From: Phallusia mammillata
Taxonomy: Eukaryota > Chordata > Ascidiacea > Phlebobranchia > Ascidiidae
Direction: 5' to 3'
DNA: 64,000 nt
Assembly (NCBI GenBank): GCA_003260075.1
Contig: QLIY01000660.1
Span: 5,802 to 69,801, forward strand
Below, one piece after another: positions 11,932 to 23,267 of this stretch (position 1 is the first letter of the stretch; each line of letters starts with the position of its first letter). Made by a program: the position numbers and the translations under genes. The notes beneath the pieces were generated by a model. It did no database searches. It was not told the DNA's origin and saw only the letters and a list, made by a program, of their open reading frames with translations.

Positions 11932-12430
11932 CAGGGGTGTGCAACCTTTTTCGGCGGTGGGCCATAAAACCAATTTCGGACATCAAGCGAGGGCCACATA
12001 TTTTTTTTCATGTACCGTATTTACACTTTTTTACACTACTGTTTGTGCGGCTTGCATTATAATATCATGTCGATATTATTTCCACACCCCTGCGTTTTGT
12101 TTTATTTTGCTTTTAAAATCAACTTTAAAATGTTGGGTGCAAGTAAGTTTCGTCGCAACACTGCCTTTCACAACAAAGTAATTGTTTACTAGACATAGAG
12201 GTATATTACGTCACATTCGGTATAGTACGCAACTAGCACCTAGTGCGAATAGAAGACCATAGGTCTGGGTGAATTAAGTTCCATGCGCTGGTTTAGCTTA
12301 TTCTTGTTACGTATAGCAACTTAGGAGATTTACCGAAAACTAATCAGAGAATCAGAGTGTTGTTGAGGGCCACACTAAATGGCTTGGCGGGCCGGATTGT
12401 GGCCCGCGGGCCGCGGGTTGCACACCCCTG
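11932..12430. mobile_element. hAT MITE with perfect 8-bp target duplication
   Basis: Termini CAGGGGTGTGCAAC and GTTGCACACCCCTG are exact inverted repeats of 14 bp. Each side is flanked by CCCTAGGG, an 8-bp target site duplication as expected for hAT transposition. There is no transposase inside. The subterminal sequence is rich in GGCCCGCGGGCC. Confidence 0.85.
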
Positions 12431-12669
12431 CCCTAGGGTTTAGTTAACGTGACAGTTAAACTCTTATCTCTTGAATAACATGGTGACACTTTCGCTCATT
12501 CCTTACAAACGAGTTAATTGGTGCTTTTTTGCATCATGAAAGGTGAAGAGTCATTGTCTGTAAACAATGAAAAAAGCAAGAAACGAGTATAGTTAAATTA
12601 GATTGTAAACCCTTTTTATGTATTTATTTTATTTTGAAACAAAATGTGTGTTTTTTCCACTATAATGAT

Positions 12670-12990
12670 AATGCTTAATGACGAATAAAACGGCCCAAAC
12701 AAACGAAAAAGTCAAATGTCACTCAGTGCCGGATTAAGGGTCTGCTGACCTGTAGGCACATTTTATAAGTGGCACGAAAATCAGGATTGCCAACTAAAAA
12801 ATTTGAATTATCAGTGTTGCCAAATCATTGTCGCAAGATTTTTGGCCTGATTTTTGACTGGCCTGTAGGCACGTGCCTACTTTGCCTAATGGTTAATCCG
12901 GCACTGATGTCACTGATAATGGCATAAGCATTTAGTAAAACATGCCGCTTTTTACGTCTATTTGGGCCGTTATGTTCGTCATTAAACGTA
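12670..12990. repeat. Inverted repeat hosting a nested MITE
   Basis: CTTAATGACGAATAAAACGG near 12,673 pairs with the reverse complement of TTTGGGCCGTTATGTTCGTC at 12,961. It encloses the hAT MITE at 12,724-12,906, so an older foldback was hit by a younger element. Confidence 0.6.
12724..12906. mobile_element. Short hAT MITE (CAGTGCCGGATTAA family)
   Basis: Termini CAGTGCCGGATTAA and TTAATCCGGCACTG are exact 14-bp inverted repeats. ATGTCACT flanks both ends as an 8-bp target duplication (12,716-12,723 and 12,907-12,914). At 183 bp it cannot encode a transposase. Confidence 0.88.
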
Positions 12991-13478
12991 TGAACAGATC
13001 GAGTATAGTGTTCCGATGGTAATGCTATTTCACAAAAAAATGGTGTTCCATTCGGTAGAATGCAACAACATGCTATTAAACACAGTTTGATTGCGCCAAT
13101 GCTGATTATTCCATTTGTCAGGAGTTTTTACCTCATACGGTAACACTAAATACCATTTTGGTACAATAAGTATTTAACATATAACAGTTGGCAACCTTGT
13201 AATCTGTATGTGTTTCACAAAGCAAAAGTGTGTAAAACAGGCAGTTTGGAGATTGCAAGATGCAGAAAATGTGCTGATGAAAGGGACCATTGTTTTGCCA
13301 AATAACAAATAAAATGGGTTTGAATTTAACACACAAACAGAAAAGTATATATTTTTTACTGAAAGCAAAAATATTTGAGACTAACCTGTTTGTCATTTGG
13401 TTATCACTGATCATAGAAATATCAGTTTGTGATCAAATCTAAATTCATCCGACTAAAAAGAAGCAAATCTAAAATCAG

Positions 13479-13509
<31 letters not shown>

Positions 13510-13684
13510 AGATAAAATCTGTTTCGAAACAATGACGATGCCATATAGTAGTTATTTTCTTCTATTTTTAAGCTGTAGTTTGTTTTTGAACTAAAGAAAC
13601 CTGCTGGTGTGTTGGCACATCAGAAGCGGGTATAAATTTATGCAGTTATGCACATATATATGAGAATAAATGTACTGGTGGCCA

Positions 13685-13686
<2 letters not shown>

Positions 13687-13780
<94 letters not shown>
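13687..13780. repeat. Poly-C run (94), probable gap placeholder
   Basis: Pure C run, the longest in the window. It is the reverse-strand form of the G runs seen elsewhere. Confidence 0.7.
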
Positions 13781-13782
<2 letters not shown>

Positions 13783-14174
13783 ATGAACTTTTTGAGCCGA
13801 AAATGTACATTACAGGCCCATGTGACATAAGGGCATGGGCCTGCATACGTACACTTCTGCTAAACTTGTTGGGTCATTGTATACAAACAATGTGAAATAA
13901 ATAGCACAAAAAGAGTAACAGGGTGGGCAACCTATGGCCCACATCCATGCACCTTTTAAATATGAGTTATAATACTTAAAGTGAAGTTTGTCTACACATT
14001 TATATTATTGTATGGGTATTGTTTTGTCCACCTTTGATGTAGATGGTGACCACATAAACAACTACAGCATGTTGTTCAGTTATATCCATGGATAAAGTTT
14101 AGCAATAATGCAGATTTTCAGGAATTAGTTAATGTAATTTTATGTAATGAATCATAATCATAGAAAGACTGGTT

Positions 14175-14175
<1 letters not shown>

Positions 14176-14246
<71 letters not shown>
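14176..14246. repeat. Poly-C run (71), probable gap placeholder
   Basis: Pure C run of the long class, shortly upstream of the candidate first exon of ARM-TIR gene 1. Confidence 0.7.
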
Positions 14247-14247
<1 letters not shown>

Positions 14248-14388
14248 TCTGTGAAATATGGAGCTGTGAGGTGACAGTGAATAACGAGAAAGTTGTGCAC
14301 CACTTATATTAAAAAATATCTACTGTCACAGATACTGATTTGCAAGAAATAATGTGAAAAAAATACCTTATTTCTGTTAATAAAAAAC

Positions 14389-14733
14389 ATGGATTATGAT
14401 GCAGCTTCACATGCTGATGATGTTGATCTCAGTAAATCTATAAATAATAGTGAGTTACCATTTTGTGTGTGCATCATTACCCAAAAGAGCTGTTAAACAA
14501 ACAAGTTATTACTTATAAGGCAGACCAATTAAACAGTCTGCAAAATATAACAGAAGGCTTTTAAGCTTGACATGTCGAATGTCATGTTGTACAAATTGAT
14601 CTAATTGCTTTCATGATGTAAAAGCACCGAGCCAATAAATAATAAGCATCGCACAGACTAGGTGAGGCATGGGTTTTTACCCCGTTACTCACAACAAACT
14701 GGAGTGCCATTGAATGGCTACACTAGCCAATGC

Positions 14734-14815
<82 letters not shown>

Positions 14816-17800
14816 AAGGCACATCAATTAATTGCAACAATCTGCAAAATACAACACAGGGATTTTAAGCTTGACATGTCCAATGTCATGTTGTACAAAT
14901 TGTTTAAAAATAAAACAAAGCCTTCGTTTATCAAATTGACTTTGTGATGTTTATTAGATTATTACATAATAATCAAAAATATATGTTACACTGGATTGAC
15001 AAAATACCAAATGTTGAAGTTATGTTTTGAAAAGGCATGACACACAGCTTACTATTTTGAAACACACTTGGTAAAAAAGATTTAAAATGGATAGACAATT
15101 TGTTTTACCTAAGGTCAGGGAAAATCATTTTTTCAAGCTTGCAGTAAAACATCACTAATTGAAACTAAGTACAAGTGACAAACTGTGCTACCATCTTAAA
15201 GTTATCAAATCTATCCAGAGAAATCACAAACTCTTTAAAATATACAGATGTGATAATGAAGATCAAGAAGCGCTGGAAGGCAGCACTGGAAAAATTAGGA
15301 GTGTACAAGGAGAATCCCCCCCCCCATGAGACCTTATAGGTCGAAACAGTGTGCACTGTCTGCAGCTTATGATTTCTTAATCCTTATTAGATTATTACAT
15401 AATAATTATAAATACGTTACACTGGATTAACAAAATACCAAATGTTGAAGTTATGTTATGAAAAGGCATGACACACAGCTTACTATTTTAAAACACACTT
15501 TGTAAAAGTGATCCAAACTACCATCCTAAAAGTTATCAAATCTATCCAAGAAATCACAAACTCTTTAAAACAATCAGATGTGATAATGAAGATCAAGAAG
15601 CGCTGGACGGCAGCACTGGAAAAATTAGGTGTGTACAAGGAGAAATTGGAAAAAACAATTATGAGAGTGTTGCAAGTTTTGTATGATTGCCACAAACAAG
15701 GAGCAACAGACTTGGTAAGGTAATTTTTTTCACAATATGTTAATTAAAAGCACCCAGGAAAAACATTATAGTAAACAGCATTTTTCCTGTTACATAATAA
15801 GGGGGCCTAAAATTATTCTTGAAGTTAACAGAATCTTGCACCTAGATATATTAGTAACACAGAATTTGTTTTGTTTGGATTAATTTTTGTGTTTTAATGC
15901 TTGTTTTCATTTTACCACATTTGTTTTCTGTTTAGATTTAACTTTAGATCTAACTTTAGTACTTATCGTTTGATGATTTTATAATACTTGTTTCACTTTT
16001 TCATCAGCTCTTAACAAAAGAAGCATTGACTATTTTATATTCTTCATTATTTGTACAGACTGACAGTAAAATTATTGAGTTGTCATTGATCATGGTTTAC
16101 AATTGTTCATGGCCAGACAGCAATAAAACATACAACCAGCAGAACACCATTGAACCAGTAAAATGGTTCATCACAAATGCGAAAAAAATGGTAAGGGCGC
16201 AAAAGAAAAAGGTTTGTCTTGTTTGTAATAAACCACTAACAAATTACTACTTTTTCATAGAAAGCTCTTCTTGTTTCCAATATTATCATTAATAACATCA
16301 ACCTAAAACATATTTTCCAACTTGATGCACAAACTGTAATTTGCCAACAGCAACTTTCCATTTCCAGATGTTATTACTATTAACGTGTACTTCACCAAAA
16401 AGCTAGAAATGCAAATGTCACTAAACTTTTGACTTAACTTATATTTGTAGATTGAAACAACTTTGTTGGTCACACTACCACCTGCACTTGAAGACATAGA
16501 TGAAAGTCACGTAGGTGAACAAGAAATACTTCTTCTACTTACTGAGGTAAGAAGGACAGCACCACAAGAAGTGATTTGTACGAAAGGACAGCACCACAAG
16601 AAAATGTTTGATTTAGATCATTACTGGGGCACTTTGCAATGATGATCTTGGACATAATAACAGTTTTTCAGCAAAGGAACTTATTTTTGGTTTAACCAAA
16701 CTCGCCAACAACGACACAAACAGCAAACTTATCTTGCAAAGAGGAGTAGTGCCAAAACTGATGACACTAATCAAGACAGGTATCGCCAAATGTGTTTTGA
16801 TTTAACACAACAGCAAAGATAGAAACATGTTGCAGTGACCTAAATCATTCCATATTTTTCAACCAACCCTTTTTAACCGAACAGGTGATGTGGAGGAACA
16901 GACAATAGTAGTGAACTGCATTTGGGCTTTATCATTTGTCAAAGAGAATAAAGCAAAAATAATGGAAGATGAAGAATTTATTAAGAAACTTGAAGCATTG
17001 ACAAATCACAGTGACAAGTTTGTGGACCCCATGATAGTAAAATAATCCAGTTTTTAATTTTAAAATCATTGAAAATAATTGTTTTTAAAGAGAGCTTAAA
17101 AATGCTGCATCTGGTGCATTGTGGCAGCTAGTAGAGGCAGACAAGAAAAAACAAAACTCGGTAATGTAAGTTAACTAAAAAAAACTGGACATGTTTGAAA
17201 TGACTTTTTTTGCACAGGAGAAAGAAGAACCAAGACATTTAATGTTGAGTTATACCTGGAAAAACCAACCCATGGTCTTAAAGGTGAGTTAAATACACTT
17301 AATACCCTTTAATAATGAACAATTTATCATGCATATGCATCATACTTTAATAATGAACAATAAATAATGCATATGTATCATCTGAAGCAATAAGGGACCA
17401 TTGATAAATACTTATAACTTAACATCCACACTAACCACAGCATATGAACATTAGACACACCAGTAGCCTTAATGCAGAACCAACACACGGGTTCTCAACC
17501 AACTGTAAAAATCACAATTAAAGTTTTCCTGTCTCTTAATTACACCAAGACCCCCCCCCCTAACTTAACATCCACACTAACCACAGCATATGAACATTAG
17601 ACACACCAATAGCCTTAATGCAGAACCAACACAGGGGTTCTCAACCAACTGTAATACTCAAGATTAAACTTTAACTGTCTCTTAATTACACCAAGAATTA
17701 CCAGAAATTAACAGAGACAGTTTTTATAGAAGTTTATCAAAACAAAACAAAGTCACACCCCCCCCCCATTAACCAATATAAACAGACACATGCCAGTGTT

Positions 17801-19937
17801 TGATAGAAGCTTATCAAAACAAAGTCACAACTTAATGCTGTACATTACAATATAGAGCAGCCCGCAGGCCAGATCCATTATTTCATCCTTATATATCTTG
17901 GGAAAACTAAAGCTTGACTTAACCATTGAAAAAAAATCAACTGCAAAAGTATTGATAAAATGGCCTGGTGAATATTTTAGCGCAATTGTGCTGCTACGAT
18001 CTTGCCCGGCGAAACAAACTCAACTCAAACAACGTGAAAGATTATGTTCACCTAGTTTCACAGGACTCATAAAATGTCCCAAAGGCTGTTTGTTACATCA
18101 CAGTTAACATTAAAACAATCAATGCCTTTGTTATTGTATGCAAACAAATGTCTTTCTATTGTTAATTGTGATGGAATAATAGAGTTTTGCGAGTAAGGGA
18201 GATTCTATTATATTCAACTAAATTTTACTAATTGACTGTAGCAGACANTTATTGTGAACAAGTGCCTGGGGGGCTTAGGACTTGTAACCTATGTGGCCCT
18301 CACATGTTATATTAATGCTATACAGCCCGCTATAAGAAACGTTTGGTGACCCCTGATATAGAGTAAAGGTTTTTAAATCAACCTGAGTAACTAAATAAAT
18401 ATACATTCATTTCAAAACCAGTATTGCTTTAGACATAATATTTTATATAATATTAAATAATTAGGCACATTGTCAAACCAATTGAAAATGGCAACTAACC
18501 TGATTTTAAACAAAGATTCTTACAATAAAGATCAAAACCGAGTTGCAGTTCCATTGTTACAAAGTTTGGATTGACATTGAAGATATGTCTGGTGATATTA
18601 TGCAGGCCATGGCTGAAGCTGTGGAACATGCAGGTGTTGTCATGATTTGCATGTCACCCCCCCCCCCCTGTACATTACAATAGAGTGCAGGAGTTACCAA
18701 ACTATAAGCCGCTGGCCGGATTTGGCCCACAACGTCATTGCATCTGGACCTCAAAGATATTTGGTCTTGATATATATCTTAGGAAAACTAAAGCTTGAGT
18801 TAACCATTGAAAGATATTAATCGACTGTATAACGCAACAACATGTAAGATTAAGTTCACTCAGTTTCACAGGACATATAAAATGTCCCAAAAGCTGTTTG
18901 TTACATCACAGATAACATTACAAGTATCAATGCCTTTGTTATTGTGAACAAGTGCCTGGGGGGCTTAGGACTTGTAACCTATGTGGCCCTCACATGTTAT
19001 ATTAATGCTATACAGCCCGCTATAAGAAACGTTTGGTGACCCCTGATATAGAGTAAAGGTTTTTAAATCAACCTGAGTAACTAAATAAATATACATTCAT
19101 TTCAAAACCAGTATTGCTTTAGACATAATATTTTATATAATATTAAATAATTAGGCACATTGTCAAACCAATTGAAAATGGCAACTATACTGATTTTAAA
19201 CAAAGATTCTTACAATAAAGATCAAAACGGAGTTGGAATTCCATTGTTACAAAGTTTGGATTGACATTGAAGACATGTCAGGTGATATTATGCAGGCAAT
19301 GGCTAAAGCAGTGGAACATGCAGGTGTTGTCATGGTTTGCATGTCAAAGGCATATCAGGAAAGTAAATTCTGCAGGTAAGTGGATGTGTTTAAACATGTT
19401 AAAAAATAGTGTAGTATGAAATAAATTTAGCAAACTTACTTATACAGCAAAATACAACTCAGGAACAACAGAAACAAACTCGAGTTCAATTAAAGTAATA
19501 AATCCTAAACACTGCAGTTTGCTTTTAATCATTATACAAATTCATTGGCCCTCAAAGTACTAACAATGGTTAGCAAAAATGTGTACTTTTAAGCTAAAAG
19601 ATGTATAAAACACAATATTTAAAAGTTTTGCTTTCACCTATGTATTTTTATTTAGATCAGAGGCAGAATATGCATTTAATTTAGGGAAACCAATTATCCC
19701 ACTCAAAATGGAAGACTTTACACCTAGCGGTTGGCTGGGTAAGAATTATTTCACTGTTAACACATGGACCAACATTATTATGTTGCTAAAAAACCAATGA
19801 CGGAAATTATCACATCAAGAATATATTCCTATTCAGGTTTCATCACAGCTGGAAAACTGTACATAAAATTCACCGACATGAATGAGTTCAAAGAGTCCAT
19901 GCTAGAGCTTATCAAGGAAATTAAAACCAAAATTTAA
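14389..19937 (+). CDS. ARM-TIR gene 1 (SARM1-like without SAM)
   Basis: Proposed exons: 14389-14449 (candidate start, weakest), 15578-15714, 16059-16190, 16451-16546, 16617-16779, 16885-17017, 17091-17160, 17218-17283, 19221-19375, 19656-19738 and 19837-19937. Phases agree throughout and give about 398 residues. The first two thirds are ARM-type helical repeats (ELIFGLTKLANNDTNSKLI, VVNCIWALSFVKENKAKI, AASGALWQLVEA). The C-terminus is a TIR domain: HLMLSYTW, VWIDIEDMSGDIMQAM, then CRSEAEYAFNLGKPIIPLKM and a last helix. The Glu in CRSEAEYAF aligns with the region that holds the NAD-cleaving Glu in SARM1-type TIRs. SARM1 is ARM-SAM-SAM-TIR, and no SAM exons are visible here. A role in innate immune or cell-death signalling is inferred. 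The 18,531-18,656 copy of the TIR exon is an assembly duplicate. Confidence 0.8.
14520..14905. repeat. Diverged duplicate flanks around a long C run
   Basis: The piece around 14,575-14,600 (CATGTCGAATGTCATGTTGT) returns at about 14,872-14,897 (CATGTCCAATGTCATGTTGT), with the C run 14,736-14,813 between. A MITE left-arm fragment (TGAATGGCTACACTAGCCAA) ends at the run. Confidence 0.6.
14953..15325 (+). pseudogene. Partial duplicate of intron plus first ARM exon
   Basis: About 14,953-15,315 repeats 15,386-15,647 with several substitutions and ends inside the ARM exon (after GTGTACAAGGAGAA) at a C10 run, 15,316-15,325. It has no donor and cannot be a functional exon. It reads as the overlapping end of another contig or haplotype. 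Confidence 0.75.
17407..17767. repeat. Intronic duplicate copies joined by C10 runs
   Basis: The stretch starting TAACTTAACATCCACACTAA at about 17,407 is repeated at 17,561 after the C10 run 17,551-17,560, with a few mismatches. A second join follows at 17,758-17,767, flanked by TTTATCAAAACAAAACAAAG and CTTATCAAAACAAAGTCACA. Confidence 0.7.
17858..18355. mobile_element. hAT-like MITE in the ARM-TIR 1 TIR intron
   Basis: The element ends in GTTTGGTGACCCCTG and is flanked on both sides by ATATAGAG (17,850-17,857 and 18,356-18,363), an 8-bp target duplication. The left terminus is shortened. The second copy at 18,688-19,045 keeps a fuller left end (CAGGAGTTACCAAAC). Confidence 0.7.
18531..18668 (+). 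pseudogene. Duplicate partial TIR exon ending at a C run
   Basis: Encodes the same TIR segment as 19,221-19,346 (VWIDIEDMSGDIMQAM), with about nine base differences over 125 bp. It stops at a C12 run (18,657-18,668) before the donor. The region 17,834-18,656 is duplicated as a block at 18,669-19,346. Confidence 0.75.
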
Positions 19938-20017
19938 AAATTGTGAAAAAAGCAGATGTAAAGGTAGAATAACGTCTTTTAACTTAGAATGAAATATGTC
20001 AGGTAGTGGAAAATCCT

Positions 20018-20023
20018 AATAAA
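20018..20023 (+). terminator. Polyadenylation signal of ARM-TIR gene 1
   Basis: AATAAA 81 bp after the stop codon of ARM-TIR gene 1, a normal distance for animal 3' end formation. Assigned by position only. Confidence 0.45.
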
Positions 20024-23000
20024 ACTTGATTAACAGTCAGTTACACAAAATACCGTTTATCACATTTATGGGAAATACACAACAACAAATTAAATGCATC
20101 TTTTATGTTGAATTGGTAATATCCTCTGTGTTCTCTTATTTCTATTTTGTTTAGTAATTGTGCGGCAGTTTTTAATGTGTACATGACAAACCACATAATA
20201 TTGCACATTTTTGTTTCAGTTTTGGTCACAAATGAAGATCATTAAAGGAGAAACGTCCATTTTTCAATAAAAATTTGGAACTGCTTTTTACAAACACATT
20301 AGATAGTGTCTTAATTGTAATCTGTAACATATTTGATATACGATATCACTAGTGTACATATACCTGATGCACAATAAACAAGAAAAAAATGCAGTTTGTC
20401 TGGCAAACTTAACTAATCAACACCCAATCAGAACAGCACTAAACATGAAAAGGTTAAATGTGTTAGTTACAATAAAAGGAAAGTCACACTTTAAATCAAC
20501 TTTCTTACCTTACTTATGACATCTCCGTTATGTCTAAGTCTATATCAAACTTTATGTAAAGCACCAACACCATTGGGTTTTTATTCACATTCATTCAACC
20601 TTTTAAACTACAGCTTCCAACTGCAGTAAGTTGAAAAACACACTGAGTTGATCGGGCCCTCTTTTAGGTTAAAAGAGAAAGAGCGATGGTACTAAATACC
20701 AGATGCCACTGCATGTGACAACATGACATTGCAAGTAAGCAGTTTTAATGGACACAAATATTCTTTGCACAAATTATTTGTTTGCAGACATTAAAAGCAC
20801 TGACAGAGCTATTTGAGGTGTGATGAAGATTTGTAATTAAAGTAACACTATAAAGTATTTACACACTACACCCCATGTGGTATACTAAGCGGTAGCGTGC
20901 GGTAACATAGCATATTTAGTACCACCATAGAAAAAGTGAGCACTGTTTTAACCCTTTCAAGGGATCTGTTAAGGTGATTCCAAACAATGAATTAATTCTA
21001 CTACTATCCAAAGTCACATATCACAACACTGACCTGTTTTCCTGCCTAAGATTCCAATTGGCAGCACGTAACCAGTACCAGTCTCAGACTGTTCGCAAGG
21101 AGTCAAGCACACACCATAAGAAACAAGACTGAACAAAAAACTATTGGGGGGAAAAACGTGATTAAGCAAAAACGATCTTGATAAGCCAATCGGCTTGCAG
21201 CCCCCCCCCCCCAGTCTCAGACTGTTCGCAAGGAGTCAAGCACACACCATAAGAAACATGACTCAACAAAAAACTATTGGGGGGGAAAACGTGATTAAGC
21301 AAAAACGATCTTGATAAGCCAATCGGCTTGCACGTTATCTGCCTATGAAACAATGCAAAATATTAGTTATTTTAAATATGGCAACCACGCATTTAAAGAC
21401 GTTTTATATTTTTTTGAACAAGTGTTGCTCTGCAAATATTTCAAATGGTTTCCAAACTTTAACAGCGCTGTTTCATTTGTAATGAATGTCCAGGTGTAGC
21501 AGTTAATTTAATATTACAACACAATGTTTATGCAATGCCACAAACACTTTTGTTATTCAGGTTATTTGTTTGACATGTAAAGAATCGCTTGTGTTTTAGA
21601 GTTGGCTTTGTTTTGCTGACAAAGAATCGCGTTTGTTGTTTTTCGAGTTAAGGTTGTTTCGCTGACAATCGAATAACTGCAACAGAACAGGGCCACAATA
21701 ACAAGGTACCGACAGAACAGCTGAATCGACGTCAACAGTTTTAAAGAAACTTGTGCTTTTGAAGCCAGAAAACGAAAGCACTGCGTCCCAACGGCCGAGC
21801 TTCTATAGAAGCACAAAGAGCCTAGGAGAATTCGCCCAGACTTGATGCATTGTTTCTATAAATATAGTACCCAAAGAACGTCGAAAGTGAACCCCTTTTG
21901 AACATTTTGAGCGGTGCCCCCCCCCCACAAATATTCTTTGCACAAATTATTTGTTTGCAGACATTAAAAGCACTGACAGAGCTATTTGAGGTGTGATGAA
22001 GATTTGTAATTAAAGTAACACTATAAAGTATTTACACACCCCCCCCCCACAAATATTCTTTGCACAAATTATTTGTTTGCAGACATTAAAAGCACTAACA
22101 GATAGAGCTATTTGAGGTGTGATGAAGATTTGTAATTAAAGTAACACTATAATCTGGTCTCATTTACCCTTGTTGGGGCTTGTATTTACACACTCTACAC
22201 CCCATGTGGTATACTAAGCGGTAGCGTGCGGTAACATAGCATATTTAGTACCACCATAGAAAAAGTGAGCACTGTTTTAACCCTTTCAAGGGATCTGTTA
22301 AGGTGATTCCAAACAATGAATTAATTCTATTACTATCCAAAGTCACATATCACAACACTGACCTGTTTTTCCTGCCTAAGATTCCAATTGGCAGCACGTA
22401 ACCAGTACCAGTCTCAGACTGTTCGCAAGGAGTCAAGCACACACCATAAGAAACATGACTGAACAAAAAACTATTGGGGGGAAAAACGTGATTAAGCAAA
22501 AACGATCTTGATAAGCCAATCGGCTTGCAGGTTATCTGCCTATGAAACAATGCAAAATATTAGTTATTTTAAATATGGCAACCACGCATTTAAAGACGTN
22601 TTTTTTTGTTCAGCTTTGTTTGGTTCGCGAGATATTGGTGTCGAAAGTGAACCCCTTTTGGACATTTTGAGCGGTGGCGCGTCATTGATTGCTGGCGAGC
22701 GGGGACGGCGGCATTATGCGCGAGTTATGAACTTCAAGTTAATATTCGGAACAGAGCCCCCGAAATTAGAATAACCAGTTAGGGCTTTTTGAAAACGGCA
22801 TGTTCTGCAGAAACAGAATATGTCAATGGCTTTTATTCTGCGAAACGCGTTAAAGAGCATTAAGCAGTCATATTCATAAGCGTATTAATATTTGTGGTTT
22901 TAAGATTGTTTTAAATTAATGCCATCGATGGTTTGATAATGCTTACAAAAGTATTGTGTTAAAATTTTTTTGTTCAGCTTTGTTTGGTTCGCGAGATATT

Positions 23001-23260
23001 GGGGTCAAAAGTGCACCCTTTGCGTGGTTGCTGGCGCCTTTTTTTGCTGGTTGCCAGGATCGCGTAGGTAATTACCAACACCCGGATAGCAACCACTCCG
23101 GCGGGTGTCGCTAAAGGTACGCTGTATCCCAGCAACACACTGTACGGTCCGTTGCCCACAGGGATTTTATAAGGTTCAAACTGAAGTTAGCACATATTTA
23201 TATCAGGTTGTAGGCAATCCAGGCATGCTGTAGTGATATGAGAAGATATCGTACTGCTGT
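20024..23260. repeat. Intergenic DNA with repeated, unmerged segments
   Basis: No gene. A segment beginning ACAAATATTCTTTGCACAAA occurs at about 20,755, 21,927 and 22,049. The sequence from about 20,876 to 21,360 (including CAGTCTCAGACTGTTCGCAA and GATAAGCCAATCGGCTTGCA) is repeated at about 21,213-21,350 and 22,196-22,598. C10-12 runs at 21,201-21,212, 21,917-21,926 and 22,039-22,048 separate the copies. GGTTCGCGAGATATTGG occurs twice near 22,624 and 22,987. One ambiguous base at 22,600 may mark another join. Confidence 0.7.
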
Positions 23261-23267
23261 GTGAACC

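Larger units (their letters stand above)
12991..14388. other. Non-coding DNA broken by three long C runs
   Basis: C runs lie at 13,481-13,509, 13,687-13,780 and 14,176-14,246. Proline- or glycine-rich open frames here are only translations of these runs. No exon is recognised. From here to 22.05 kb the runs are C instead of G. Confidence 0.6.

Noticed and set aside
13591-14947. Polyproline and polyglycine open frames at several C runs
   Set aside because: They exist only because homopolymer C or G is open in all frames on one strand.
17218-19937. Bacterial contamination as source of the TIR sequence
   Set aside because: The TIR is split over four spliced exons and fused to ARM exons with matching phases.
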